A DNA stretch of 64,000 nt from Actinomycetales bacterium. GTDB taxonomy: Bacteria > Actinomycetota > Actinomycetes > Actinomycetales > Cellulomonadaceae. Below the pieces are notes generated by a model that saw only the letters and a list, made by a program, of their open reading frames with translations, ran no database searches and was not told the origin of the DNA. Location: the NCBI GenBank assembly GCA_020444245.1, contig JAHLLI010000014.1:82555-146554 (forward strand), read 5' to 3'. The position numbers were made by a program, and so were the translations under genes. Shown one piece after another: positions 35,434 through 44,919 of the stretch (the first letter of the stretch is position 1; each line of letters opens with the position of its first letter).

Positions 35434-38025
35434 TCAGATCTCGCGAGTGCCGGATGCGTCAGTCGCGGTGACGGTGAACGTCTCCGAAACCAGGTCGGCG
35501 TCCAGGACTGCGTGGGTGTCGCCCTTCGACCAGGTGATCCGCAGCCGGCCCGGTTCGGTGTCAGCCACCTCGCAGGCCGCGTCGAAGCCGAACGCACCGA
35601 AGGTCGCCCGGAAGCGCAGCAGCTCGATCTGGCGCTGAACCACGGGGCGGAGCAGGCCCGCCTCGACGTCGGCGGCCGTCAGGTTGGTGCGGTTGATCTC
35701 CTTGTGGCCGCCAGGCCCCGCCTTGGCCACGGCGTCGTGGTCGTTGGTTCCCGCGAACAGGTCGAGGTACCACACCTGCGGCTTGCCGGGCATGAACAGA
35801 TGGATCGCACGGGCCAGGAGCATCCTCGCGTCGGACTCCCCCAGCGCCGAGTAGAACGTCGCGTTGACCTGGTAGTAGACGTTCTTCGCGCCGTGCAGGT
35901 CCTTGACGTACCCGCCCCGGCCCTTGACCGTCTCGATGAGGCCCTCGATGCGCTCGTCGGCGAGCAGGCCCTTGAGGTCGAGCAGCGGGATGCCGTCGTG
36001 GCACCCGAGCATCGTCACCGTGCGGATGCCCTTGTCGAGCACCTCGCCGATCCAACGCTTGAGCACGGTGGCGTCGTGCCGCTCGAACGCGTCGATCACC
36101 AGGCCGGGCAGGAAGAAGTCGTAGGTCATGAAGCCCTGGGCCGCGATGGTCTCGTGGATCCGCTCGGCGTAGGTGGAGTGGATCTCCGGCAGCAGCAACA
36201 GGCCGCGTGCGTCCGCGAGCTCCTTGACGCGGGCCAGCAGGTCCCACGTTCCGGGGTCGTTGAGGAAGTTGCGCGCGCCCGGCTCCTTGGGCGCGTAGGC
36301 GAACGCGTCCAGCCGCACGATCGCCGCGCCGTACCCGGCCAGCGTGTCGAGGGTGTGAGCGTAGAAGTCCCAGACCAGGTCGGACTTGATGTTCAGGTCC
36401 ATCTGGCCCAGGTACCGCCGCCGGGACTCGACCCGGTCGACCACGGCGTCGCGCACGTCCTCGAAGCCGGAGGCGTCCACGTCCCCCGGGCGGCCGCCGG
36501 TCGCCAACGTCGCCGCGAGCCGCTCGGCGAGCACCGCGGCCCGCCCGTACTGGATGCCGGTCGCCGCCATCAGGTCCTGGGCGTCCGGGGCGGTGTAGCG
36601 GACCTCCTGGTAGAAGGTGTTCCAGTACGGCTTCTCGGTCCCGTCGGGCATGCGGACCATGAGGATCGGCAGGCCCTCCTTGCGGAAGAACATGTCCTTG
36701 ATGAGGTCGGGGTCGGGCTGGACGTACCCCTCGGGCGTCAGCTCGCCGTGCCCGGCCCAGAAGGCGTTCCAGTCGATGAAGAAGTCGGCGTAGGGCGACT
36801 CCTGACCGCGGGCGAGCAGGTCCTGGAACTGCGGGGACAGCACCGAGGCGTGGTTGAGGATGAAGTCCAGCTTGAGGTTGATGCCGGCGTCGGCCAGCGC
36901 GTCGAGGTCGGCGCGCGTCGCATACAGGTCGCTCAGCTGGTAGTCGATCACCGAGAACCCTCGGTCCAGGTCGGTGTTGAAGACACTCGGCAGCAGGTAG
37001 GCCGAGGTGAACGCGCCACGCGTCTCGGGGCGCCGCAGGAAGGCCACGACGTCGGCAAGGGTGCCGCCGACGGAGTCCGGGTACACGTTGAGCATCGGAC
37101 CGGTGTCCGGCCCGCCCATCGCGTCGAGGTAGGTCGCGTAGTCCTGCACCTGACCCGACTTGGCGACGATGATCGCCGCCCGGTGGGCACGCGCGTGCAG
37201 CTTCTCCTGCTCGATACCGAGCACCATCGTGGTGAACGGGCTGTCCACGGCGCCGTCGCGGTTGCGCGAGCGCCGGTGCGCGAGGGTCTCCTCCGGGGTC
37301 GAGTTGAGCAGGATCGGGACGTCGACCCCGGTCAGGTGCTCGCTGTTGCCGTGGGTCCACTCCAGGACGATCACCTGGACGCCGCGCAGGTCCACGTCGT
37401 CGTACCAGAGCTCGCCCTCGGCCCGGCCCATCCGCTTGAGCAGCAGGTGCGGCGCCCCGTCGTGGAACGCGGCGAGGATCGCGTTCAGCTCGTCGAAGGC
37501 GATCTCCGCGGGGCCGCCGAGGTAGGTCGCCAGGGCGGCGCGACCCGCGTCCAGGTACGTGCGCAGCCACGGGTGCTCCGCGACCGCCGCCGGGTCCGCG
37601 TCCCGACCCGTCGCCTGCAGCTCCTCCAGCGCCGGACGCACCTCGGGGTCGTAGAGCCCGGCATCCACCAGACCCCGCACCGCTGCGGACCGGAACACCC
37701 GCAGGCGCTCGGCGTCGTTCGCAGAAGGCACCCGACGCGGGTAGTTGTCGCCGGAGAGCACGTATGCACCGATGCCCAGCCGGTTGAGCCCGTAGGCGAG
37801 CAGCGAGCCGACCTCGGACTTGCCGACCCCGGACCCGCCGTGGACGCTGACGACGGCCCGGTGGTGCGGGCTCGCCGCGAGCACCGCCTCGAGCCGGTCC
37901 CAGAGCACCGGGAACACGCTCCGCGCCTTCGCGACGTGGGTCTGGCTGATCTGGACCCGGTCACCGGGCATGTCACCGGTCGGGATCTCGGCGAGGTCGC
38001 CGACCTCCGGGAACGTGGCGGCCAT
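35434..38025 (-). CDS. P-loop kinase / GH13_18 sugar phosphorylase fusion protein
   Basis: 863 residues. The N-terminal part (about 1-310) is a uridine-kinase-like P-loop domain with Walker A GGSGVGKS (63-70) and a later VIVLEWTHGNSEHL. The C-terminal part (about 311-863) begins LNVYPDSVGGTLADVVAFL, the start of sucrose-phosphorylase-type GH13_18 enzymes. It has the nucleophile Asp in VRLDAFAY (about 573), the acid/base Glu in LLPEIHS (about 614) and CHDGIPLLDLKG (about 676). The phosphorylase half would split a glucoside with phosphate to glucose 1-phosphate; the kinase half could phosphorylate the released group. Substrate unknown. AAGGGAG precedes the ATG, and a LacI-type operator lies 50 bases upstream. 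Confidence 0.85.
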   Translation of the reverse strand: MAATFPEVGDLAEIPTGDMPGDRVQISQTHVAKARSVFPVLWDRLEAVLAASPHHRAVVSVHGGSGVGKSEVGSLLAYGLNRLGIGAYVLSGDNYPRRVPSANDAERLRVFRSAAVRGLVDAGLYDPEVRPALEELQATGRDADPAAVAEHPWLRTYLDAGRAALATYLGGPAEIAFDELNAILAAFHDGAPHLLLKRMGRAEGELWYDDVDLRGVQVIVLEWTHGNSEHLTGVDVPILLNSTPEETLAHRRSRNRDGAVDSPFTTMVLGIEQEKLHARAHRAAIIVAKSGQVQDYATYLDAMGGPDTGPMLNVYPDSVGGTLADVVAFLRRPETRGAFTSAYLLPSVFNTDLDRGFSVIDYQLSDLYATRADLDALADAGINLKLDFILNHASVLSPQFQDLLARGQESPYADFFIDWNAFWAGHGELTPEGYVQPDPDLIKDMFFRKEGLPILMVRMPDGTEKPYWNTFYQEVRYTAPDAQDLMAATGIQYGRAAVLAERLAATLATGGRPGDVDASGFEDVRDAVVDRVESRRRYLGQMDLNIKSDLVWDFYAHTLDTLAGYGAAIVRLDAFAYAPKEPGARNFLNDPGTWDLLARVKELADARGLLLLPEIHSTYAERIHETIAAQGFMTYDFFLPGLVIDAFERHDATVLKRWIGEVLDKGIRTVTMLGCHDGIPLLDLKGLLADERIEGLIETVKGRGGYVKDLHGAKNVYYQVNATFYSALGESDARMLLARAIHLFMPGKPQVWYLDLFAGTNDHDAVAKAGPGGHKEINRTNLTAADVEAGLLRPVVQRQIELLRFRATFGAFGFDAACEVADTEPGRLRITWSKGDTHAVLDADLVSETFTVTATDASGTREI

Positions 38026-38074
38026 GGTGGTCTCCCTTGACGACGAAGCTCCTGCCCTCAGATCCTAGGCCGGA

Positions 38075-38088
38075 TGTAAGCGCATACA
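38075..38088. promoter_or_regulatory. LacI-type operator upstream of the kinase/phosphorylase gene
   Basis: TGTAAGCGCATACA, inside a wider near-palindrome ATGTA..TACAT (38074-38089), fits the LacI/CcpA-like consensus with the central CG and one mismatch. It is 50 bases before the start codon, a usual place for a sugar-responsive repressor. No lacI gene lies in the window. Confidence 0.7.
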
Positions 38089-38119
38089 TAGCCCGCGCGC
38101 AATCTGGTCGACGATGCGG

Positions 38120-38500
38120 CTAGACCGGTGTTCCCTGGTGGTAGACGACGCGCCACCGCGCACCCACGCGCTCCCAGATGGAGACCCGGCGGCTGCGTCG
38201 CCCACCGAACAGCAGGTCGTACGTCAGCACCCAGACGCGCGGGGCCAGGCGCCGCACGGCGGCCTGCGTCAGCTCGAACGCCGGCTCGGGCTCGCCCGAC
38301 GCGAAACGCTCGGCCAGGACGGCCCAGATGACCTCGCGGTCGTAGCGACGGCCCGAGGCACCGACCTCGGCGAAGTCCGGAGCCGTGAGCGCCTCGTACT
38401 CCGCACGCGTCATCCCGCCGGGGGCGTGGAAGAGCGGCTCCAGCGAGGTGAGCTCGGCCAGGACGGAGTCCTCGTCGAGCCGCCCGTCGGTGTCGGGCAC
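38120..38500 (-). CDS. NTF2-like protein, DUF4440 type
   Basis: 126 residues, one cone-shaped NTF2-like domain: VLAELTSLEPLFH, MTRAEYEALTAPDFAEVGASGRRYDRE and the final SIWERVGARWRVVYHQGTPV. Such proteins bind or isomerise small ligands or act as fold modules; no catalytic set is assigned. GTG at 38500 lies seven bases beyond the ctaF stop, so it is probably the last gene of the ctaC-D-F transcript, though without an obvious respiratory role. Confidence 0.8.
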   Translation of the reverse strand: MPDTDGRLDEDSVLAELTSLEPLFHAPGGMTRAEYEALTAPDFAEVGASGRRYDREVIWAVLAERFASGEPEPAFELTQAAVRRLAPRVWVLTYDLLFGGRRSRRVSIWERVGARWRVVYHQGTPV

Positions 38501-38507
38501 GTCGGGC

Positions 38508-38906
38508 TCAGTGCGCGTGCTGACCGCGGGAGAACTCGAACACCCACCCGACCAGGCCGATCGCGCCGAGCATCACGGCCGGGACGAGCAGCCACCAGCC
38601 GACCGCCAGGGCGAGGAACGTGAGCGCCGCCGCCGCGGCGAGCACCAGGGGCCACCAGCTCCACGGGCTGAACGTGCCCAGGTCACCGGCGCCGTCGGCG
38701 ATCTCGCCGTGCGGGTCGTCCTCGGGCATCGGCCCGCTGCGCCGGTCGACCACCACGAGGTAGAACGTGATCATGCCGGCCAGCCCGCCGCCGAGCAGCA
38801 GAGCACCCATGCCCACTGCCTCGCCGTGGGTGAGCAGCCCGTAGACCGTGCCGACCAGCAGGAAGAAAGCCGTCAGGATGCCGAAGACCCTGCTCGAGAC
38901 CTTCAC
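38508..38906 (-). CDS. ctaF: Cytochrome c oxidase subunit IV, actinobacterial CtaF type
   Basis: 132 residues, four hydrophobic segments in two pairs (about 8-24 and 30-50, then 87-102 and 105-122), with [24 protein letters not shown] in between, as in CtaF of mycobacteria and corynebacteria. Accessory subunit of the aa3 oxidase. GTG start overlaps ctaD by four bases. Confidence 0.92.
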   Translation of the reverse strand: MKVSSRVFGILTAFFLLVGTVYGLLTHGEAVGMGALLLGGGLAGMITFYLVVVDRRSGPMPEDDPHGEIADGAGDLGTFSPWSWWPLVLAAAAALTFLALAVGWWLLVPAVMLGAIGLVGWVFEFSRGQHAH

Positions 38907-40624
38907 CGCGCACCGTCCTCATCGTCGTCCGGTCGGCCGGATGCCCCGCCGCCCACCAGCACGGGATCGGCGACCACGTGGTCCAGGGCCGCGACCTCGG
39001 GGTGGTGCAGGTCGAACGCGGGCCGCTCCGAGCGGATCCGGGGCAGCGAGGTGAAGTTGTGCCGCGGGGGCGGGCAGGACGTCGCCCACTCCAGCGAGGC
39101 GCCGTAGCCCCACGGGTCGTCCACCGCGACCTTGGGGGCGTTGCGCCACGTGGTGTAGACGTTCCAGAAGAACGGCAGCATCGACACCGCCAGGATCATC
39201 GCGCCGACGGTCGAGATCTCGTTCATCGTCTGGAACCCGTCCTCGGGGACGTAGTCGACGATCCGGCGCTGCATGCCCTCCACGCCCAGCCAGTGCTGGA
39301 CCAGGAACGTCGTGTGGAAGCCGATGAACACGAGCCAGAAGTGCACCTTGCCGAGCCGCTCGTCGAGCATCTTCCCGGTGAACTTGGGCCACCAGAAGTA
39401 GAAGCCGGCGAACATCGCGAACACCACGGTGCCGAAGATCACGTAGTGGAAGTGCGCGACCACGAAGTACGTGTCGGACAGCTGGAAGTCCAGCGCCGGG
39501 CTCGCCAGGATCACGCCCGTCAGGCCGCCGAAGAGGAACGACACCAGGAACCCGACGGCCCAGAGCATCGGGGTCTCGAAGGTCAGCTTGCCGCGCCACA
39601 TCGTGCCGATCCAGTTGAAGTACTTCACCCCGGTCGGCACCGCGATGAGCATCGTCATGAGGGCGAAGAACGGCAGCAGCACGGCACCGGTGACGTACAT
39701 GTGGTGCGCCCACACGGTGACCGACAGGGCCGCGATGGCGATGGTCGCGTAGACCAGCCCCTTGTACCCGAACACCGGCTTGCGGCTGAACACCGGGAGG
39801 ATCTCCGTGACGATGCCGAAGAACGGCAGCGCGATGATGTAGACCTCGGGGTGTCCGAAGAACCAGAACAGGTGCTGCCACAGGATCGCGCCACCGTTGG
39901 CGGAGTTGAACACCTGCGCGTCCAGCCGCCGGTCCGCACCCAGCGCGAGCAGCGCGGCCGCCAGCGGCGGGAACGCCATCAGCACCAGCAGGCTGGTCAC
40001 CAGGATGTTCCAGGTGAAGATCGGCATCCGGAACATCGTCATGCCCGGCGCCCGCATGGTCAGGACCGTGGTGATGAAGTTCACCGCACCCAGGATCGTG
40101 CCGAAGCCGCCCAGCGCGAGCCCGAAGACCCACAGGTCGCCGCCCAGTCCCGGGGAGTTCACCGCGTTGGACAGCGGCGCGTAGGCGAACCACCCGAACG
40201 AGGCGGCCCCCTGCGGCGTGAAGAACCCGGAGACGGTGATCAGGCCACCGAACAGGAACATCCAGTACGCCAGCGCGTTGAGGCGCGGGAACGCCACGTC
40301 CGGGGCACCGATCTGCAGCGGCATGATGACGTTGGCGAAGCCCGCGAACAACGGCGTCGCGAAGAGCAGCAGCATGATCGTGCCGTGCATCGTGAACAGC
40401 TGGTTGTACTGGCTGTTGCTGACGATCTGGATCCCCGGCGCGAACAGCTCCGCGCGGATCAGCAGCGCCATCACGCCGCCGATCAGGAAGAAGAAGAACG
40501 ACGTGACCAGGTACATGTAGCCGATCGTCTTGTGGTCGGTCGTGGTGATCCACGAGACCACGGCACGGCCCAGGTGGCGGCGCTGCGGGATCGCGCCGGC
40601 GATCGCCCGGCTCTCGGTGACCAT
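38903..40624 (-). CDS. ctaD: Cytochrome c oxidase subunit I (aa3 type)
   Basis: 573 residues with twelve helices; contains haem a and the haem a3-CuB centre where oxygen is reduced. Ligands are visible in TMHGTIM (haem a), FFGHPEVYI (CuB His and cross-linked Tyr), [10 protein letters not shown] (CuB pair) and [10 protein letters not shown] (haem a3 and haem a). The K-channel Glu/Tyr region is intact. ATG at 40624 shares its A with the ctaC stop (TGATG). Confidence 0.97.
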   Translation of the reverse strand: MVTESRAIAGAIPQRRHLGRAVVSWITTTDHKTIGYMYLVTSFFFFLIGGVMALLIRAELFAPGIQIVSNSQYNQLFTMHGTIMLLLFATPLFAGFANVIMPLQIGAPDVAFPRLNALAYWMFLFGGLITVSGFFTPQGAASFGWFAYAPLSNAVNSPGLGGDLWVFGLALGGFGTILGAVNFITTVLTMRAPGMTMFRMPIFTWNILVTSLLVLMAFPPLAAALLALGADRRLDAQVFNSANGGAILWQHLFWFFGHPEVYIIALPFFGIVTEILPVFSRKPVFGYKGLVYATIAIAALSVTVWAHHMYVTGAVLLPFFALMTMLIAVPTGVKYFNWIGTMWRGKLTFETPMLWAVGFLVSFLFGGLTGVILASPALDFQLSDTYFVVAHFHYVIFGTVVFAMFAGFYFWWPKFTGKMLDERLGKVHFWLVFIGFHTTFLVQHWLGVEGMQRRIVDYVPEDGFQTMNEISTVGAMILAVSMLPFFWNVYTTWRNAPKVAVDDPWGYGASLEWATSCPPPRHNFTSLPRIRSERPAFDLHHPEVAALDHVVADPVLVGGGASGRPDDDEDGAR

Positions 40625-41499
40625 CAGCCCTCCTGGCTCGTCGTCGGTGCCGTCGCGCCCGGGTCGGTCGGGTTCAGGTCGAGACCCAGCCGTCCGGTCT
40701 GACCGGCCGCTGCCAGCCGCTCCATCTCGGCCTGGTACTCCTCGGGGCTGACCACGTCGACCTGGAAGAGCATCCCGGCGTGGTACTCCCCGCACAGCTC
40801 GGCGCACTTGCCCAGGTACATGCCCTGGCGCTCGGGCACGATCTGGAAGGTGTTGGTGCGGCCGGGGATCATGTCCTTCTTGTAGAGGAAGGCCGGCACC
40901 CAGAACGAGTGGATGACGTCGCGGGACTCGAGCACGAGCTCGACCCGCTTGCCCTCGGGCAGGTACAGGGTGGGCAGCTGGGGGTCGCCGAGCTTGACCG
41001 CGCCCGGGTCGGCGACGTGCTCGCCGGACTCCCACACGTTCGAGTCGAGGTAGTTGAAGTCCCAGCTCCAACGCTTGCCGATGACCTCGATGGTCACGTC
41101 CGGTGTGGCGGAGGTGTCCTGGATCGCCGACATGTCGCGCTCGGTGAAGAAGTACAGGACGCCGACCATGATGATCGGCAGCACCACGTACATGATCTCC
41201 AGCGGCACGTGGTAGCGGGTCTGGACCGGAAGGGTGTCGTCGTCGCGACGCTTGCGGTAGACCACCACGGCCCAGATGATCAGGCCCCACGTGATGACAC
41301 CGACGGCGAGCGCGGCGATCCACGAACCGGTCCACAGGCTCGTGATCCGGCCGGTCATGTTGGTGACCTGACCATCGTCGTAGCCGGGCAGGAAGCCACG
41401 CCGCAGCTCGGCGGAGCACCCGCTGAGCAGCACGGCGGCGGCGACTGCCAGCACCACGAGCCGGGCGGTCCGCCGACCCCGAGGCTGTAGCACGTCCAC
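40624..41499 (-). CDS. ctaC: Cytochrome c oxidase subunit II, lipoprotein
   Basis: 291 residues. Lipobox LLSGC (Cys about 28), two membrane helices (about 60-80 and 99-119), then the CuA domain with the ligand set [12 protein letters not shown] and an earlier His in [13 protein letters not shown]. Accepts electrons from the dihaem QcrC. The GTG at 41499 has AAGG immediately upstream. On the minus strand TACTGT (41580-41585) is a possible -10. First gene of ctaC-ctaD-ctaF. Confidence 0.96.
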   Translation of the reverse strand: MDVLQPRGRRTARLVVLAVAAAVLLSGCSAELRRGFLPGYDDGQVTNMTGRITSLWTGSWIAALAVGVITWGLIIWAVVVYRKRRDDDTLPVQTRYHVPLEIMYVVLPIIMVGVLYFFTERDMSAIQDTSATPDVTIEVIGKRWSWDFNYLDSNVWESGEHVADPGAVKLGDPQLPTLYLPEGKRVELVLESRDVIHSFWVPAFLYKKDMIPGRTNTFQIVPERQGMYLGKCAELCGEYHAGMLFQVDVVSPEEYQAEMERLAAAGQTGRLGLDLNPTDPGATAPTTSQEG

Positions 41500-41654
41500 C
41501 CTTGCCTTTCCTCGCCCGGGCCGCGTCGACGTGCCGGTCCCCGCCGCACGACACCCGGGACCTTCGTCCCTGGGTGCACACAGTAGCGCGCCGACGCCGT
41601 TCGCGAGACCTGATCGGATCGCGTGGCGTGGGGCGTGAACCGTAGGTTGGGCCG

Positions 41655-42776
41655 GTGACCTCCAGGGTGTACCTCGACGCCCGCGCGCCGCTGCACCCGG
41701 CTGCGCGCGAGGCGATCATCGCGGCCCTCGACGAGGGCTGGGCGGACCCCCGCCGCCTGCACTCCGAGGGACGTCGCGCGGCGAGGCTCGCGGACGACGC
41801 CCGGCAGGTCCTCGCCGAGCACCTGGGGTGCGCGGCCGCCGAGCTGCACGTGACGCCCTCGCACACCGCGTCGCTGCACGCCGCTGTGGCAGCGGTCGCC
41901 GCGGCGCGCCGCCGGACCGGGACCCGCGTGGTGCACTCAGCGGTGGAGCGCGCGGCGCTGATCACGGCGGCACGCACGGTGGACCCGGACGGCGGCCCGG
42001 TGCCCGTGCACCCCGACGGGCAGGTGGACCTGGAGGCCTGGCGGGACGCCCTGCGCGAGCCCGCGGCGCTGGCCGCTCTCCAGCACGCCAACCCGGAGGT
42101 CGGGACCCTGCAGCCGCTCGCCCAGGCCCATGCCGCGACGCTGGACGCCGGGGTGCCGCTGCTGGTGGACGCCGGCGCGAGCGTGGGACACGTCGACGTC
42201 GGCGAGGACTGGGACGTGCTGGCCGCCGACCCGACCGGCTGGGGCGGCCCGGCGGGCGTCGGCCTGCTCGCGATCCGCCGCCGGGTCCGCACGCGCTCGG
42301 TCGGGCCTCAGGACGAGGAGCCGTGGGCGCCGGGCGGGGTGAGCGTCCCGCTGCTGGCCGGCGCGGCGGCCGCGCTGCGCGCGGTGTCCGCGGGGCGGGC
42401 CGAGGCCGGGCGCCGCCGACGCGCGCTGATCGGCCGGGTCCGCGCGTGCCTGGCCGGCATCCCGGACGTCGACATCCCTGGGGATGCCGAGCACTCCCTC
42501 CCCCACGTCCTGACGTTCTCCGCGCTCTACGTGGACGGCGAGGCGCTCCTGACCGAGCTGGACCGGCGGGGTGTCGCGGTGGGCTCGGGATCCGCGTGCA
42601 CCGCCAGCACGCTCGAGCCCAGCCACGTGCTGGTCGCGATGGGCGTGCTCACCCACGGCAACGTGCGGCTGAGCCTGCCGGTGGACGCCGACGAGGCCGA
42701 CGCGGACCGGCTGTGCGCGGCACTGCCCGACGCGGTGGCGGGCGTGCGGTCGGCGCTCGGGGCGGGCGGGCTGTGA
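41655..42776 (+). CDS. Cysteine desulfurase-like class V aminotransferase lacking the PLP lysine
   Basis: 373 residues, NifS/IscS fold. Kept: the motif [12 protein letters not shown], the PLP-binding Asp in [13 protein letters not shown] (about 172), and the persulfide Cys in GSGSACTAS (about 315). Lost: the PLP Schiff-base lysine. Where family members read S-x-H-K-x-x-G-P-K-G, this protein has [10 protein letters not shown], so Thr194 and Gly195 replace His-Lys. Desulfurase activity by the known mechanism seems impossible; a persulfide carrier or structural role is possible. GTG stands six bases after TAGGTT (leaderless). Coupled to tusA by GTGA overlap. Confidence 0.85.
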   Translation: MTSRVYLDARAPLHPAAREAIIAALDEGWADPRRLHSEGRRAARLADDARQVLAEHLGCAAAELHVTPSHTASLHAAVAAVAAARRRTGTRVVHSAVERAALITAARTVDPDGGPVPVHPDGQVDLEAWRDALREPAALAALQHANPEVGTLQPLAQAHAATLDAGVPLLVDAGASVGHVDVGEDWDVLAADPTGWGGPAGVGLLAIRRRVRTRSVGPQDEEPWAPGGVSVPLLAGAAAALRAVSAGRAEAGRRRRALIGRVRACLAGIPDVDIPGDAEHSLPHVLTFSALYVDGEALLTELDRRGVAVGSGSACTASTLEPSHVLVAMGVLTHGNVRLSLPVDADEADADRLCAALPDAVAGVRSALGAGGL

Positions 42777-43015
42777 TCGTCGACGCCCGCGGGCTGCTGT
42801 GCCCGCAGCCGATCATCCGGCTCGCCAGGGCCGCGGCGGGCGCGCCCGCCGGCACCGAGGTGACCGTGCTGTGGACCGACCGGGCCGCTCGGGCGGACAT
42901 CGCGGCCTGGGCACGGATGCGCGGCCACACGGTGACCGGCGAGTCGGCCGCCGAGGCGCTCGACGAGCGCGAGGCCCGCGCCACCACGGTGCTGCTCGGC
43001 GAACCCGCGTCCTGA
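42773..43015 (+). CDS. tusA: TusA-like sulfur carrier protein
   Basis: 80 residues, SirA/TusA fold. The N-terminal persulfide motif is GLLCPQPIIRLARA with the invariant Cys-Pro (Cys about 11). TusA proteins take sulfane sulfur from a cysteine desulfurase and hand it on, for tRNA thiolation, molybdenum cofactor or other uses. Its GTG overlaps the stop of the desulfurase-like gene, so the two are made together, which is notable because the partner looks catalytically dead. Confidence 0.9.
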   Translation: MIVDARGLLCPQPIIRLARAAAGAPAGTEVTVLWTDRAARADIAAWARMRGHTVTGESAAEALDEREARATTVLLGEPAS

Positions 43016-43062
43016 GGTCCATCGGCGCGTGGGATGGCCGCCGCACACCGGCCCGCGGACGC

Positions 43063-43096
43063 CGACGGCGGCCACCCCGTGGGGCGGCCGCCGTCG
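43063..43096. terminator. Bidirectional terminator between tusA and erpA
   Basis: CGACGGCGGCC (43063-43073) and GGCCGCCGTCG (43086-43096) form a perfect 11-bp stem; CCCC and GGGG inside extend it. It lies between convergent genes. Confidence 0.9.
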
Positions 43097-43112
43097 GGAC
43101 GTCAGGCCGGAC

Positions 43113-43463
43113 TCAGCTGAACGAGCCTCCGCACGCACACGAGCTCGCGGCGTTCGGGTTGTCGATCGTGAAGCCCTGCTTCTCGATCGTGTCGGCGAAG
43201 TCGATGGTGGCGCCGTCCAGGTAGGGCACGCTCATCCGGTCGACCACGACCTCCACCCCGTCGTAGTCGCGCAGGGCGTCGCCGTCCAGCGTGCGCTCGT
43301 CGAAGTACAGCTCGTAGATCAGGCCGGAGCAGCCGCCGGGCTGCACGGCCACGCGCAGGCGCAGGTCGTCGCGCCCCTCCTGCTCCAGGAGGCTGCGGAC
43401 CTTGGCTGCGGCGACGTCGGTGAGGACGACCCCGTGCGTGGCGGTCTGCGTGGTCTCGGTCAT
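43113..43463 (-). CDS. erpA: A-type iron-sulfur cluster carrier, ErpA/HesB family
   Basis: 116 residues. The three cluster-binding cysteines are in AVQPGGCSGLIYELYF and the C-terminal SSCACGGSF. Delivers Fe-S clusters to apo-proteins such as the Rieske protein, NadA and aconitase; NadA (also in this window) needs a 4Fe-4S cluster. GGAGGGG precedes ATG. Matches Rv2204c, also next to the glycerate kinase gene. Confidence 0.94.
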   Translation of the reverse strand: MTETTQTATHGVVLTDVAAAKVRSLLEQEGRDDLRLRVAVQPGGCSGLIYELYFDERTLDGDALRDYDGVEVVVDRMSVPYLDGATIDFADTIEKQGFTIDNPNAASSCACGGSFS

Positions 43464-43618
43464 GGCCCCTCCGGGGTGGATCGCGTCGCTGTGTCGTCGG
43501 GAAGAACAACCGGAACACGCCGGGTCTTCCCGACCAGGGTACGACCTCCGGGCCAGTGCGCCCACGGGACCCCGCCCGGGACCACGCGATCCGCGCGCCG
43601 TCCCGGCGCCGACCGCCG

Positions 43619-44797
43619 TCAGCGCGACCAGGTCCTGGCCACGCGCGTGGCCCGCTCCCGCAGCGCCCCACCGAGGTCCGCCAGCTCCCGCCAGGCACCC
43701 GACACGTCCGCCAGCGGGTAGACCCCGGCGAGACCCTGGGCCGCCCACTCGCGGCGGCCGAGCACGACCTCCCCGCACACCACGACCACCGGCAGGGCGT
43801 GCGACGCACCCTGCGCCGACGCGGCGGCGAGCGCGGAGTCGTGCAGGACATGGGGTTCGAGGACCGACGTGGCGGTGAGCACCAGGTCGGCGCGAGCGGC
43901 CCTCTCCGGCAGACCGACCAGCGACGCGACGACCTGGGCACCCGGTTCCAGGCGTCCGCCGAGCAGCGACAGCCCGAAGGCGAGCCCACCCCCGGCTCCT
44001 GCGCCGCGGGCCGCGGCGAGCGTACGCACGTGCCCCGGCCCGAGCACCGGCCCGAGAGCGTGCACCCACGCCGCGAAGGCCTGCTCCATGCCCTGCGCGG
44101 CCTGAGGGGCCAGCGAGAGGGCTGTCGCGTCCGGCACCGCGAGCAGCGCGCTGGCGCCGTGCAGGCCCAGCAGCGGGACCTCGGTGTCCACCGCGACCAC
44201 CAGCTCGCGTCCGGCCAGGCGCCGCCGGAAACCCTCGACCACCTCGCTCGCGCCGGACAGGTCCGCCACCGTCGCGGCGCGCAGCTGGTCGGCACCGTCC
44301 GCGACCACGGGCACGTCGAGTCCGAGTGCCGCGAGCAGGCCCGCCCCGGCGTCGTGTGCCGCCAGACCACCCACCCCGACGACGACCCGGCTCGGGTCGA
44401 GGCCCAGCGCGGCGTCGAGCAACCCGCCGGCGGCACCGGAGCCGAGCAGTGGCCCGGTCGGTCCGGAGCCCGCCGCGACGCCGGCCGCCCCCGGCCGGAC
44501 CGCGGTCGCCGGGCGCGGCCCGAGCACCTCGGCCGCCTCGACGACGACGGTGCCATCGGGAAGGCGCAGCAGGGCCGCCGGGGCTCCGTCGCCCGGCACG
44601 CCGACCGTCACCGGCACCAGATCGCCGCCCACCGCTCGGTGGACGGCCGCGACCAGGCCAGGTCCCCCGTCGCCCAGCGGCGCCGGGTCGAGCTCGTCGT
44701 CGGGCGCCCCGGCCGCCCACCCCTCAGCGAGGGCGGTCGCGACCTCGGCCGCCGGCAGGTCCGGCCCGAAGCGGTCCGGGGCGATCAGCACGCGCAC
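43619..44797 (-). CDS. Glycerate kinase family protein, probably atypical
   Basis: 392 residues, GckA/GarK-type two-domain fold: start VRVLIAPDRFGPDLPAAEVATALAEG, then PLGDGGPGLVAAVH, and later VVGVGGLAAHDAGAGLL and a C-terminal VVVCGEVVLG. Two usually strict motifs are altered: DSFKG of the family is DRFGP here, removing the Lys, and the ADGGEGT turn is GDGGPGL. Activity on glycerate is therefore doubtful. GTG at 44797 stands six bases from CAGGAT (minus strand, 44804-44809). Same place as Rv2205c, which I recall as similarly divergent. Confidence 0.82.
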   Translation of the reverse strand: MRVLIAPDRFGPDLPAAEVATALAEGWAAGAPDDELDPAPLGDGGPGLVAAVHRAVGGDLVPVTVGVPGDGAPAALLRLPDGTVVVEAAEVLGPRPATAVRPGAAGVAAGSGPTGPLLGSGAAGGLLDAALGLDPSRVVVGVGGLAAHDAGAGLLAALGLDVPVVADGADQLRAATVADLSGASEVVEGFRRRLAGRELVVAVDTEVPLLGLHGASALLAVPDATALSLAPQAAQGMEQAFAAWVHALGPVLGPGHVRTLAAARGAGAGGGLAFGLSLLGGRLEPGAQVVASLVGLPERAARADLVLTATSVLEPHVLHDSALAAASAQGASHALPVVVVCGEVVLGRREWAAQGLAGVYPLADVSGAWRELADLGGALRERATRVARTWSR

Positions 44798-44919
44798 CCC
44801 GCCATCCTGCCCGAGTGCCGCGGGCCGTCGCTTCCAGGACCGGATCTGCCGGACTCCCGCCGATCCGGTCCCGGGCCTGTGGCGGGTCGGTGCCGAGGGC
44901 GCTGTGGGAAGATCTCCCG

